Source: Symbiodinium microadriaticum | Lineage: Eukaryota; Sar; Dinophyceae; Suessiales; Symbiodiniaceae | DNA: 64,000 nucleotides | NCBI GenBank assembly: GCA_001939145.1 | Contig: LSRX01001113.1 | Coordinates: 10,329 to 74,328 of the forward strand | Direction: 5' to 3' | Notes under the pieces: model-generated | What the model saw: the letters and a program-made list of their open reading frames with translations, nothing else | Databases searched by the model: none | Told to the model about the DNA's origin: nothing | Program-made: the position numbers and the translations under genes | In this document: one piece after another, positions 49,741 through 61,480 of the stretch | How the letters are laid out: every line of letters begins with the position of its first letter | Numbering within the stretch: the first letter of the stretch is position 1

Positions 49741-51466
49741 GCAGCGACGCATTGCTGTGCCAGTCTGCGCGATGTTCCCGTCCGCCCGGCCGGTGGGAAG
49801 AGTTTCTGCCTGCTGCCTATAGGGATTGCAGGCATGTCCGCCCAATGCAAACGCAGAGATGTTATTTGGTGCACTGCAAGGAAAACCTGTCCTTGTGGTC
49901 GCCGTGGTGGTCGCTGTGGTGGTTGTTCGTCGTCATCGTCGTTGTTTTGCAGTCGCCATGGTCGTCCCGTCGTAATGGTCGTCGGTAGTGTGGTCGGCGT
50001 AGGAGCAGCAGCAGGAGCAGCAGCAGGAAGCAGCAGCAGGAGCAGCAGCAGACGAGGAGGAGGGGGCCGTCGATGATGATGATGATGATGATGATGATGA
50101 CTACGACGAAGATCAAGAGCAGCTTGTTGATGAGATGGTGCTTACCATGCCAAGATATGCCAAGCATCATAAACAACTGTAGACCATAGTAGTGATATTG
50201 AGAGTGGCAGCGGGAACGACAATACTAGCAAGACGAACAACAATATTGATGGACATAATGCTGACATTCAGAAGAACAACAAGTACGAGCAGCATAGTAA
50301 GACTGAGGACATTCAGACACATGGACAACAGAGAATATCATGTCCATAATATAAAAAAATGGACATAATAAGCATAAAGCCAGTATCAAAGGCAAGCGGA
50401 AAAGCAACAGCAGCAGCAGCAGCAACGACCACGAGCCGAAGTAGCTGTCCAAACTAGTCTCCTTCTTGTACTCACGTGTGTTTGATAGTGCTGGTCCGTA
50501 AACTCCTCAATGCAAAGCATTGACTTCCGAACCTGCTGTGGTCGTAGCAACTCAGCACAACGAAACATTGGTTTCTCGCAGGCAGTGGAGGATTCGCTGA
50601 GATCCCTCGGAGGCTCGGGCAGCTGGGCTTGAGGACTCGAGGACCTCAATTCGCAGTTGGGTGTGCGTGCAGAGGTATGCCCGAGATATTTTTGCGTAAA
50701 GGCTGGCAGAGGCTGTGTGGCGAGATGCCAGCAAGTCTCTCGGAAGCATTGCGCTGCGTGTCAACATGTCAGCAAGTGGCGTTTTGGGTCACGATTTCGC
50801 GTTGTGCCATGACAGAGACATTTGTGATGCACTGGTTGTCGGTTTCAGGTTATCAGGGCCTGTGCCGGGAAGGACATGGACATCACAGTTTAATCAACTT
50901 GTCTCATTCATGCCTGTGCACACTTCTCTGCGCGTTTTGTTGATAGCTTGCTGAGTGTTCCGGTCCATGCCAGAGCCAATGGCACTGCTGGGAAGGGCAG
51001 CTTCTCCTGTCAAGTCCCTGCTGGTCAGGAGACTCCCTGGTGTCTGCTTCCTTTGCCATGAGGGCTCAGGCCGCTACAAGCTTTAAGGTCCCGAGGATTT
51101 CCGGGCTTATGGTGCCTAAAGGGGTAAGCAGTCAGGCCCAGCCGACAATCATTAAAAGAATCGCGAGTCAGTGAGTGAGTGAGTGAGTGATGGATGGATG
51201 GATGGATGGATGGATGTATGGATGGACGAACGGACAGTCTCATGGACGGATCGATAAAGGATGGACGGGGCGTTCACTCTTCGGATGCTACTCCTTCTGC
51301 ACGAGCTGCGCAGGTGTCTCCCTCGGAGGTGGTCCTGGGGGTCTCAGCTAATCTGGCCCTGAATGCGAACAGCAGCCAGGCGTGGAGCAGATTGCTAAAT
51401 GATATTTAATGACAGATGATAAATAGACGGATAAAAGGACGAAGAAACTTGAAGAGAGATTGGACA

Positions 51467-51467
<1 letters not shown>

Positions 51468-51500
<33 letters not shown>

Positions 51501-51712
51501 GGTACCCCCCNTATGTATATATAGATAGACGCATGTGTATATATATATGTGCACACATGTATCTGTGTGTATACACGATATATATATATATATGCACACA
51601 TGTATCTGTGTGTATACACGATATATATATATATATACACATATGTGTGTGTATATATATATATACACATACATTTGTGTCTATATACCTATACACACCT
51701 ATAATGCAGATA
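51468..51712 (+). repeat. AC/AT microsatellite block with 43-bp sub-repeat and one N
   Basis: (AC)n passes into (AT)n, with a single N at 51511. A 43-bp unit containing GCACACATGTATCTGTG and TATACACGATATAT occurs at 51551 and 51594. The block is highly self-complementary. Confidence 0.85.
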
Positions 51713-52295
51713 TAGGAATAGAAATACAAACTACAATTCAATAATCAATCGAAAAAGGACACCGGTGAATGGACAGTCTCTGTGTTTGTTGGGACATGTA
51801 TTGCAACAAAAAGTATATGTCTGCGAGAATTCTGTGATGCTGTGGATCTTATCCGAAATCCTGCCTCCTGTCCTATTCTAGAAAGGTACCTTGAGGCTTC
51901 GACATTTTCGTGTTTAGGTCTGTTCCCAGAGCCAAAGCACACCCGCCCATCTGAGTCGTGGCCAGGCGTCGATCAAGATGGAGACGCTGGCCAGGATCAT
52001 GGAGGCACCAGCGCTGCGAAGTGTCGTCAAGTTTGAAAACTTCATCGCTGCTCAAAACCTGAACGAGGAGCAGGCGCCGGGCACACTGGATCGATGGTTG
52101 CCGAAAGTCTGGGCCCCGACCAGACCTTCAGCACGGTTTGACCTGCATCGTGCTTTTCGTGCTTCCTGCAGATGATTGAGCTTTGGGACGAGCCGGAACA
52201 CCCGGGCCCGGATCGTCCTTCCTTGAACACTCCCATTCTTAACTCCTCGTCCATATTCCTAAGCACCGAAGTATTTCCGGAAGCGTCCAACTCCA

Positions 52296-52530
52296 GACCC
52301 CAAGATCCTAAATCCTAAACCCCAAATCCTTCAACCCTGAAGCACTAGATCCTCAAACCACAAAACCCAAAAAGCTGCCTCAGTCTCTTCATGTCTCAAG
52401 TTTTTAAAGGACGAGTTCGGCATGCACAGCTACTTCGCTTTTCGCTCCCAGGCAACCAAAAACATTGCAGGCTTAAAGTTTTCAAGGTTGTGGGCTTCGT
52501 GATTCAGGGTTTAGGGTTCAGGGTGGTGGG
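52296..52530. repeat. degenerate telomere-like repeats in both orientations
   Basis: CCTAAATCCTAAACCCC at about 52307-52323 resembles the CCCTAAA strand, and AGGGTTTAGGGTTCAGGG at about 52505-52522 the TTTAGGG strand, of the Arabidopsis-type telomere repeat reported in dinoflagellates. Both are short and impure. Confidence 0.4.
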
Positions 52531-52662
52531 CTCGTGCGCTGTGGGTTCGGGTCTTGCGGCTTGGATTTGTCCAGGACTCGGAATGAAGTTGTGAGATGTC
52601 TTGAGCTTCGCCTGGCAGTCCGGAGTGCAAGGGCGAAGTGGTGTTTCACAGCTCACACAGCA

Positions 52663-52690
52663 AGAGAGAGAGCGAGAGAGAGAGAGAGAG
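52663..52690 (+). repeat. (AG)n tract at left end of spliced-leader LINE
   Basis: (AG)5, CG, (AG)8. A similar interrupted tract lies at 62245-62294, at the other end of the element, so the pair may be the duplicated target. Confidence 0.75.
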
Positions 52691-52708
52691 TAGCCATTTT
52701 GGCTCAAG
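52690..52708 (+). other. dinoflagellate spliced-leader relict
   Basis: GTAGCCATTTTGGCTCAAG equals the last 19 of the 22 nt of the dinoflagellate spliced leader. The first three bases are replaced by the AG tract, and no splice donor follows, so this is not a spliced-leader RNA gene. It is the 5' end of a trans-spliced mRNA that was reverse-transcribed into the genome. Confidence 0.9.
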
Positions 52709-53097
52709 CCGCGAGTGCTCAAGCCTCGAGCCAGTGTGAGGGTGTTGTTCGGAGAGGGAGAGGCTGCAACCCGGGCGTGCCTGAGGGGAGAGAAAGTGCG
52801 AGCCTTAGGGGGCGCGATCTTCGTCCTCGGGGTGAACGGCACACTACGCGTCTTCGCCTCGAAGGTCCTGTCCAAGGACATAGTAAAGTTTGCTCCTCCC
52901 CGGCATCGGCGGCCTATCCGCTGCACCAGGGGGAGATTGTCACCCGTTACCTGACCGTGCTCGGCGGCCTACGCAAGGGCTACCTCTACGGGGGGATTCG
53001 GGACTACCTGCGGGGGAGACAAAAGGCGAGTTCGGTGTGATCGAGATACTACTTGCAGTGCGGCGACCTAGTGCTCCTTGCCTACATAGTGGGGGCG

Positions 53098-54095
53098 ATG
53101 GCGTCCACGAACTCTGCTGGTGACATGCAGACTGATATCCCGACTGTGGAGGGTGGCTCACCACAGAAAAGACGGGCGGCCGAACAACCCGCGCCCAACC
53201 TCTCCTTGGACGCCATCCGTGAAGCAATCCGTGGGGAGGTGCAGACGGCCCTCGGGGAGGTGCGAGAGGACTTGCGCACCTTTGCGGGGCGAGTGGACCA
53301 CGTCGAGAACCAGGTCACGCAGAAAATGCAGCAGACCATCAACCTCCTTGAGGACATGACGGGCAAGTACACGGCCCACGGAGAGATCCTCAAGCAGCTC
53401 CAGGAGGCCAACAGAGAGTTCCAGCTGCGCCTCGAGACCCTCGAGAAGCACGGTGGGGGAGCAGGCAGCACAACAGCGGGCAGCACCGTGGGACAGCCCT
53501 CAGACGGGGGGAGGCAGCCTGCACTAGTCATCGGGGGCTGGAGCCCCGACCAGGACGCCCGTGAAACTCGCCAAGCAGCTGAAGACATCCTACGATCAGT
53601 GGAGGCCCCCATCGACCTGGGGGGGATGTTCGTTCCCGGCATCCGCCGCGGGTACGCGATCTTGCCCATCAACGAGCTGCCGGGGGAGAGCGTGGAAGCC
53701 CGCAGGGCCAGAGTGCAGGATGTCATTTCTCGCGTCAGAGCCGCGAACGTCCAGCTGGGAGCTCGCCAAGACGGGGGGACCAGAAAAGTGTGGATTGCCA
53801 TTTGCAGCCGCCGGAAAAACGCCGCCGTGCACGCCTGGCCGCGAAAGTCAAGCGCCTCTACCTCACGCTCGGGGGGGACAAGAACAACCTCGAGATGGAG
53901 TACAGCAGCGGCTCGGCCTGGTTGACGCGGGGGGGCCAGTCGGTTAAAATATGCTCAGCTACCGCAAGCAGGCCCGCCGGGGGGGAGGAAGCAGGACGCG
54001 GATGGGTCGATCTGGGAGCCATCGCGCAGGCACTGCGCTGCACCAAGGAAGCAGTGACTAAGGAATGGTCCCCGCTCAAAGCGGAGATCAACTGA
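53098..54095 (+). pseudogene. LINE ORF1: coiled coil and RRM-like, with a frame change
   Basis: ATG 53098 starts MASTNSAGDMQTD. Residues ~45-120 form a coiled coil (IREAIRGEVQTALGEVREDL, then helical to LETLEKH), and a Gly-rich linker follows. The region from about 53520 has an RRM-like beginning (ALVIGGWSPDQDARE). At the run GGAAAAAC near 53813 the homologous reading passes to the -1 frame (KVKRLYLTLGGDKNN, then SAWL), ending at TGA 54093-54095. ORF1 proteins of this design bind LINE RNA. The A-run could be a -1 frameshift site or a one-base error. ORF2 starts 12 bases after the stop. Confidence 0.7.
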
Positions 54096-54107
54096 GAAGA
54101 GGCGAGC

Positions 54108-57100
54108 ATGGCTGAACAGTTTCACGATGCCCCCCTGAGGGGGGAATATCACCAGCAGACCTTTGAGACGCTCACTTGGAATGTCGGGGGCCTCTCGGCA
54201 AACAGAGTGCTGGAAGTCCTCGAACATTTCCGGGAAAGCCCTGAACTGCAGCATGTGCATTTCGTCATGCTCCAGGAAATCATCACCGAAGCCGGGAGCT
54301 TTCATGCAGAGTCGCAGCAGTGCCAGCTTGTTTTCGGCAAGTGTGAGGGGGAGTTCCGGGGAGAAGGTGTGGCGCACCGCACCACACACAAACACCAGCA
54401 CACGGTGGTCAACACAGCTGGCATAGCAACCACTCTTGTTACCCAGCGCACCACAATCCGAGTTTTGTCGGGACATATACCGCACCGTGCCACCATCCCA
54501 CAAACAGAAGCCATCCTGCACGGCTGGGGGGACATGTTGCAGGGCAGGGTCGCTGTGTTGGGCATGGATGCAAATGAGACATTCCGGCCACCTTTGGCCG
54601 GCCGACCGGGGTGCTATGCGAGCACTGGGCGAGGGGAGGTGATTCTGGAGTGGCTGCTGTCCATGAGCCTCAAATTCCCACCGCAGGACCTAGCCACACC
54701 CACCTACCACCCATACAACACCACCATGAGACCACGACGCCTCGACTACATCGCCACCAAGGGGGGAACACCGGACCCAGGCAGGGTGATCGCCTGCAAG
54801 GACAGGGCGGCCTCAGACCACGACGGGGTGCTGCTACCATGGGGGTTCCATTCCGGGGGGGGAGCACGCAGAAGCACATGGGGGCCCCGCAAGCTCCGGC
54901 CACCCCACCAGACAGAAAAGCTTCTCCGAGTCCCGCCGCCCACGGGCGAAGACCCGCACCAAACCCTCTGTGCCATCGCCAAAGCCATCACGGTTCCAGG
55001 GGGGAGAGCAGACACTTTCCGTGAGAGCAAAGCACTAGTGCATCACCGCAAGCTAGCACAACAAGCGCCGCCGGGGAGCCCAGCACGCCAGGCCTGGAAG
55101 TCAGTGAGCCGGCTGCATAAACAGGAGTTCCGCCGGTGGACAAAGGCCCAAGCCGAGCGTGCAGCCCAACTCGACTGGCGCGCACTCCGGAGCATACAGC
55201 AGCCCAGCACACACCGGGGATGGCAACTACAACTCACAGACGACGCCAACTGGCAGAGCACATTGCAACAACACCTCAAGAACATCTTTGCCAAGCCCAC
55301 ACCACCAGCTGCCCAAGCAAGGCGGGGGATACTACGCCACGCACTCCGAGCAAAGTGCAAAACCACGCCCTGGATGCCCTTCCTTCACCATGGGGGAGTT
55401 GCACCACACATCCCACAAGTGGGCACACAACCGTAGTACCGGCCCAGACGGGGTGTCCCATGAGGCGGCACAGCTCCTACTTCTCGACCCAGAGTGGGGG
55501 GAGAGGATCCGGGAATTGCTCAGTGACATGCTGTACCGAGGAGCGATTCCACAGGGGATTGAACAAGGCATCACGGTGTTGCTCCCCAAGGTCCCCCGCC
55601 CATTGGCATGGGGGGACACCCGGCCCATCACCCTCAGTTCCACGTTCCTGAAGTGGGCGGCCCAGCTGTTGCTACTTCGAGCGGGGGAAAAAGTGCGCCA
55701 CGGGGGGGAAGGCTTGCAGTGGGCCCGCAAAGGGCGACAGGGGGTGGAGTTGGTGGCAATCCTGCGCCGTGTCGTGCAGATGTCGCGGGATTGGGGGGTC
55801 AAAACGTGGATCGTCAAGCTGGATATCAGGAAAGCCTTCGACAGTGTCTGGCAACACAGCCTCAGCGAACTCGTCGCAGCGCGCGTCGGGGGAATCCCCT
55901 CACCACGCTTCCCCGTCCCCGCCATACCGCACGGGGGGGATCAACCGTGGGAGGCGCTTCTCTGGCTCAGTCTACTTGAGACACGCGCTTTGAACGTGGC
56001 GGTGGGGGATGTCATCACACCAGTGCCCCAATCGAACGGCATCCGGCAGGGTTCCCCGGATTCACCCGATCTTTTCGGGGCGATTATCGCCAAGGACCTC
56101 CAGACAGCCCTTTCCAAGGCGCCCGCCCAGCCCCCCAACCCGCAAGGTGGCCCCCCCNTTGAGACACGTGCTTTGAACGTGGCGGTGGGGGATGTCATCA
56201 CACCAGTGCCCCAATCGAACGGCATCCGGCAGGGTTCCCCGGATTCACCCGACCTTTTCGGGGCGATTATCGCCAAGGACCTCCAGACAGCCCTCTCCAA
56301 GGCGCCCGCCCAGCCCCCAGACCCGCAAGGTGCCCCCCCCCCCCAAAGCGGGGGGATCGTTCCTCGACGACACATATCTTTGGAGCCAAAACCGCAACCA
56401 CCTGCAGAGCCTTCTCAACCACCTCGAGGAAGAATTGGCGAGGGATGGGCTCCACATTCACCCGGACAAGACGGCAGTCCTTTGTAGCCAGCCCACGGGG
56501 GAGACGTTCACCATAAAGGGGGAGATGACGAGGAGGGGACGAGCAGCATTTGCTAAGCACAAGCATGTGCTCACAACGCGCACGAGCCTCAAACCACGCA
56601 TCATCGCGCACATGAGCTTGGTCAGGGGCGCTGCCCTCTATGCCTCGGAAACATGGCCGGTGCAACAGCATCTGCTCCGAGCAGCCAACACCATACAAGC
56701 CACACACTACAGACAGATGATGCACCTGAACCGGCAGGCCACAGAAGCATGGGGGGATTGGCACGTTCGCTCCTTGCGCACAGCTCGGGCGCGCATGCAC
56801 AGAGAGGGGATGCAACGCTGGTCCACTTTCATCCTCCAGCGCATTTGGTCGCTCTGGGGCCATATGGCAAGGGGGGGAGATGAAGTCACCGACATGATCC
56901 ACTGGAAGGACCTACGGTTCTGGCGCGCAGAACAACAAAAACCGGCACGCAGCCGCGTCCGCCACGCAGGACGCTTTAACCCGGCGGGGGATGTGGAGAG
57001 AGCCATTGAAGCAATTGCGGGCACTTCGTGGGGGGAACTTGCACAACAGAGACAAACTTGGCAGTCGCTCCAACAGCGTTTTGTCGAACACTTCGACGTC

Positions 57101-57196
57101 CCCTGGGCAACGGGTCGACAGGTGAGCATCCACGACAACCTGCACCCAAACACCAACAACGCACGACCCCCCCCGAGGGCGATCAGGGGCGAATGA
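54108..57196 (+). pseudogene. LINE ORF2: AP-type endonuclease and reverse transcriptase, two frame changes
   Basis: ATG 54108. The endonuclease shows TWNVGGLSANR, MLQE, GMDANE, TYHPYN, RRLDYIAT and SDHDG, the complete EEP set. The RT follows: STGPDGVSHE, RPITLSSTFLKW, KLDIRKAFDSVW, NGIRQGSPDSPDLF, FLDDTYLW (catalytic Asp pair), and LHIHPDKT. After the thumb, a C-terminal region runs to TGA 57194-57196. The frame changes near 55385 and again at the C-run near 56337, beside a 181-bp duplication around an N, so at least the second break may be an assembly fault. The enzyme nicks target DNA and copies the LINE RNA from the nick. Confidence 0.8.
55976..56340 (+). repeat. direct duplication of ~180 bp around a single N (56159)
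   Basis: Bases 55976-56158 and 56160-56340 are nearly identical. Both start at TTGAGACACG and end in a C-run. They repeat the same RT codons (ETRALNVAVGDVITP twice). The join is a lone N in the C-run, as expected from an unresolved overlap. Confidence 0.9.
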
Positions 57197-57514
57197 ACAT
57201 TCCTGTGACAGCTCCACCCTTTTCGGGGCACACCAGACCCACACAGATACACCGCAGCACACACTCACCCATACCCAAGCACAGCCTACTTTGCAGTACA
57301 GAGAGATGTGAGGAGAGAGAGCAGGGAAGCATGCATGTCAGTTGGACACGTTTGTCATGTGCAGTTACAGCCAGCCTCTGCCACAGTTCCGAACCTTTGC
57401 AAGTTCCAGAAGCACCTGTCAGCGCAACCCCGAGATGGGGGGTACCAGCCCAGCCGTTTGCTGCAGCAGCTGGACCAAGCGCAGCAAGTGCCCGCTCCTT
57501 AGTTTTCCCGCGAC

Positions 57515-58297
57515 ATGGGGGGAAACGCCTTCTTTTGGACGTGTGTGACAGCGGCAGCGCTGGGGATATCCGTGACGGTTTTCCCTGCGGCGCAAGCCCA
57601 ACCAGGCCCAGGGCCGGCAGACAACGTTGGGAGCACCAGCCCGAGGAGTTTCACGCCGAGGGGGACGCGCATCAGCAGAGACGACCACCTGCCTAGTGCA
57701 GGGGCTGGGCCGTTGCCCCCCCCGCAAGGCCAAGCAAGCAGTTCAGCAGGGGGATCCCTGCCCGCAGGGCAACCAAGCCAGGACCGAGGTAGACTGGGGG
57801 GAGGGGGTGGCAGCATCGGGCAGCCACCACTTGCCCAAGCCGGAGCGACGAGCAGCACGGGACAACAAGCAGGGCCCATCCAGGCGGGGGTCCACCGTTC
57901 TACTCCCAACACCGCCGAATCCGGCACAGCAGCACCGCCCCACGCTCACCAGCAAGGAGCCGCAGCCACGGCGGGGATGGCCACAACAGCCCAGCACCAA
58001 CCGCCCCACCACCAAGCAAGTAGCTCCATGCCACAGCAGATTCCGTGGGCAACAGGGGGAGCACAACAGCCACAGCCAGCCCACCCTAGCTGGACTCGTC
58101 AACAGCCAGACGCGAGGTGGAGCCAAGCACAGGCTCAGCCCCAAGCAGCCAACACGGCATCGTCCAGCACACACCCAGAAAAAGCCGAGGCGGCCCCGGG
58201 GAGAACCACCAAGCAGAGCCAGCCCAAGCAAACAACCAAAGGGGGGGACCGGCTGCAACAAGAGTCCCACCAGGTACCCGTGCCATTCCAGGCATGA
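57515..58297 (+). CDS. low-complexity ORF in LINE 3' part, 260 aa
   Basis: The frame from ATG 57515 begins with a hydrophobic stretch (FFWTCVTAAALGISVTVF) that would pass as a signal peptide. It continues as Gln/Ala/Pro/Ser-rich low complexity. The MGGN start is itself made by a GGGGGG run, and a second long frame (57627-58334) overlaps. I cannot tell whether any of these is translated. It lies about 320 bases after ORF2 on the same strand. Confidence 0.2.
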   Translation: MGGNAFFWTCVTAAALGISVTVFPAAQAQPGPGPADNVGSTSPRSFTPRGTRISRDDHLPSAGAGPLPPPQGQASSSAGGSLPAGQPSQDRGRLGGGGGSIGQPPLAQAGATSSTGQQAGPIQAGVHRSTPNTAESGTAAPPHAHQQGAAATAGMATTAQHQPPHHQASSSMPQQIPWATGGAQQPQPAHPSWTRQQPDARWSQAQAQPQAANTASSSTHPEKAEAAPGRTTKQSQPKQTTKGGDRLQQESHQVPVPFQA

Positions 58298-58783
58298 CGA
58301 TGAGAGAGCATTACCAATAGGTTACCACGGGTGAAATCGCTCAGTCCTATGTGGACCGCGAATTAGCACCCGGGGGGGAAGCAGACACCCATCAGGGGGG
58401 GGCACCACCGGACACATCGTCGGCAGCAGAAGCCACAGCGGGGGGGAAGGTGGTGCCGAGTGGGGAGCAGGCACCACCAGCCCCAGGCGGCGGTCATCCA
58501 GAACGGGATCCGCGGCCAGGAAGCACGAGGGGGGAGGCGCGGACAGAACAAGAAACAAGAGGGTCAAGTACCGCATTAAACTGTTCCTTCGCCGGCACAA
58601 CCTCATGCATACCAGATGGGGGGGACCAGCACCCATCCCAGCTGACCCGGCACACCACCCTGAAGCAGCCAGCTCCGCAAACCCACAGCCCACGGCCACC
58701 AGAACCACTGCCAGAGCGAGCAGCAGCGGGGAGACCAACTTCGCGGACCTCCTCAACCGCCACAACCTACCCAGGGGGACCTA

Positions 58784-58945
58784 GGCTTCACCTCCTTCAG
58801 GGCGCCCCAAGAGCTCCAGGCTTCACCTCTTTTCGGGCGCCCCGAGACCTCCAGGCTTCACCTCCTTTCGGGCACCCCAAGACCTCCAGGCTTCACCTCC
58901 TTAATTTGAGGCCCCCAAAAGGCTCCACCTCCTTCAGGGCGCCCG
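58784..58945 (+). repeat. minisatellite, 35-bp unit, four copies plus a degenerate one
   Basis: GGCTTCACCTCC begins at 58784, 58819, 58854 and 58889, each followed by TTTCGGGCGCCCC-like sequence. A fifth, GGCTCCACCTCC, follows a short interruption. Because 35 is not a multiple of three, each copy is read in a different frame. Confidence 0.85.
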
Positions 58946-59042
58946 CAGAGCCCAGCAGCAAGGCGAAGGGCCGGGGTCCAGAGCCAGACCAGGCAGCAGC
59001 AACGACCCAGCACCACAAGAACAGGCCCAGCACACACACCCC

Positions 59043-61480
59043 GTGGAAGAGACCACTCCGCCAGCCGGGCCTGGAAGCAGCAACGATCCAGTCCCACCAT
59101 CACGACCTACACACTCCCAACCCGGGGGGGACATGTGGAAGCAGTCCACTGACCACACGCACTCCGCCTACACCCCCATCACACCACCTACCACAGACAC
59201 TTCCCGCGACCCAACCAGCAAACAGGCCACGGCGGGGGAAGCAGCATACCAGCAGCGCAGCAGAGAGTCCCCGTACGAGAGGTGGCAAAGAGAACACCGA
59301 GAACGCGAAGCTGAGGCCGCCAGATCTGACTGGTGGGGACCCTCCCGTGGACACAACCAAGCCGCAACGGCAGGGTGGGAGCAACAACAACAGTGGAGTG
59401 ACGGCGACGGAAGGGGCAATCCACCGAGCCCACCAGCCAGCCACCAGCAAGCAGCAGCAACAGCAGCGCCAAGCTGGCAGGAGGAGACCCAACAGTGGAC
59501 CCAACACCACGCCCACACCGGCGACACACATCAGACACAACACTGGCAGCCAACAGCATGGCAAGACGACAACGGCAACCCCCATCGGGCAGGAGGGGAC
59601 ACACAGACACATGCCCACTACGATGCCGGGCACGAGGCCCCTTCCGGGGGAAGCTGGCAGCACACGCCATGGCAGGACAACCACGATGATCCAACACAAG
59701 CGTGGGGCACCACGCAGGCACAGCAAAGCAGTAGCAGCAGCAGCCACATGCCGGTGGGGGGGGAGCAGCGGCCACTTCACACAGACCCACTCTGGGATGG
59801 GCGCACTCTGCGGCTCAGCGCAAGACCCCGAGGGGAAGGCCACCCCCACCCTCCGCCCTGGGTGCACCAAGTCAGAGATGGAAGAAGGATCGGCCGGCAG
59901 GGGGGACCCACACCACAAGAGGAACCCACACCACAACAGGCTCCTGCACCGGGCCCTCCATCTACTCCACACCCCGAGCACACCGACCTCATGCAACGCC
60001 ACAGCAGCATTACAGCAGCCCAACAGGCACTGCAAGCAGCCAACCGGAGGGGGGAAACCCAAGCCACGGCCCCGCAACAGCAGACCCAACTCATCCACGA
60101 CCTGGCAGAACATGTGGGGGGAGAGCCGGGGGCTGCTATTATGACGCTGTGCGATGTGCTCGCCCGGCAAGTAGCTTTACTTGCGCCGACGGGGGCTCTG
60201 CCAGAAACCTGCAAGACGAGACGGAAAAGAGCACTCACCGAGCCAAACGTCTTGGTGGAAGCACTTTCTTTGACATCTCGCTTATCTTTTTCGGGGGGAG
60301 CATCTCTCACCTCGGAAGAGCGAGCCTGGGACATGGCATTCCTCATTCGAGTGCTGGAAATGGGGGAGAGCCAGCTCTTGGAGCCTATGCCCGCAGCGGT
60401 GGGGGAGCAAGATGTCCAGAATGCCATGCAGGGACTTCACCGTGCACGAGAAATCGCTGCAGAACTCCGAGATAGAGCCCTCGGGGGGAACCATGGTGGG
60501 ACTTGCCCATAGACCTTGGGGAGCAGCTACGCCGAAACACGGCGCCCGCGGCCTACCTCTTGGAGCGAAGGGGGGAAGCTTTCACAGAAGAGCCACAGGC
60601 ATGCAGTCGTGGTGTGAGACCTCGGTTGCAAGACACAGCCCGGGGGAGTACAGACCCGGCACCTCACCAGCCGCTCGAGAACACCACTGCTGCCAATGGG
60701 GGCGAGGAACAAACTTCGACGCCAACGCCTGCTACTACGACTGCGTTCCTCCTCCTCCACGAGGCAGCACAGGCTTTCCGAGGGCTTATCCCTCAACTGG
60801 GGGACGCACATGCGACCATAGCGACACAACTTCTGCATGCTGTGGACAACGCATGGCGCGCAGTTTCGGGGGAACAAGCCGGGGTACACGACCTGACGCA
60901 GACCGTGGACGCGGAGGACAGCCAAGAGACGGTGCCCGCCCTGCCCAGCGAGCAGGCAGCTGCGCTGGGGGATGCTGCGGCCGAGCCGCCTGTACTGCAA
61001 GTGACCCAGCCTGACACGGACACCATGGAGGAGCCGCCGCAGAAGGGGGAATTGCCCGCGTCCTTCAGCCTGGGAAGTGACATGCCCGGCACAGAAACCG
61101 AAGACGAGGCCTTCGGTTTGGACCGCAGGCGCAGAACCCTCGAGCCAAGGGGGGAACTTCGAACAGATGGCTGGACTACGCTGGTGGGGATCACGCCGTC
61201 GCAAGCGGCACCCCACATCACTGCCAGCCTCGAAGCGGACGTGCGAGCACTGGGACAACCTACCCAGTCCAGCGAGACAGTGGCAAACCAAGAAGTGGGG
61301 GGAGACAGTCTACCACCCACTCTGCCGTGGACCGAACAGTGGAACACGCAGATGGCCGGAGGGGATTCGGCCAACCTCGAGCTCTTCTACCAGAACGGTG
61401 CCAGTGCAGACAGTGAGGGGGAAGCCCTGAGTGAGGCCAGCCACCGTAGAAGACGTCTCCACGCAGCCGGGCTCGACTAA
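59043..61480 (+). CDS. LINE 3' ORFs: Gln/His/Thr-rich region then helical region, joined across a G-run
   Basis: Frame 59043-60512 is Gln/Thr/His/Trp-rich low complexity up to about 60060. It then becomes protein-like (LIHDLAEHVGGEPGAAIM, ERAWDMAFLIRVLEMGESQL, VQNAMQGLHRAREIAAELRD). It stops at 60510-60512. The next protein-like stretch is in another frame, open to 61480 (DLPIDLGEQLRRNTAPAAYLL, LLHEAAQAFRGLIPQLGDAH), and has no ATG. The simplest join is at GGGGGG (60482-60487), either by indel or by slippage. I do not recognise either part. A longer overlapping frame at 58351-60144 is probably a shadow. Confidence 0.35.

Larger units (their letters stand above)
49741..52660. other. microsatellite-rich non-coding stretch
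   Basis: This holds an AGC/AGG-rich tract (49995-50065), (GAT)n (50071-50100), GAGT repeats (51165-51188), GGAT repeats (51190-51225) and an AC/AT block with one N. No protein family motif is visible in the short open frames between them. Confidence 0.6.

Noticed and set aside
51348-51744. Tyr/Ile/His-rich frames on both strands
   Set aside because: They are translations of the AC/AT microsatellite block.
52534-53040. 168-codon frame across the spliced leader
   Set aside because: It reads through the (AG)n tract and the leader relict, which belong to different DNA origins; ORF1 starts later at 53098.
57515-57600. Signal peptide on the 57515 ORF
   Set aside because: The hydrophobic start arises from composition, the MGGN comes from a G-run, and the rest of the frame is low complexity with a competing frame.
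58351-60144. 597-codon low-complexity frame
   Set aside because: It overlaps the frame at 59043 for 1.1 kb, is Pro/Thr/Gln-rich throughout and crosses the 35-bp minisatellite; the other frame has the protein-like end.
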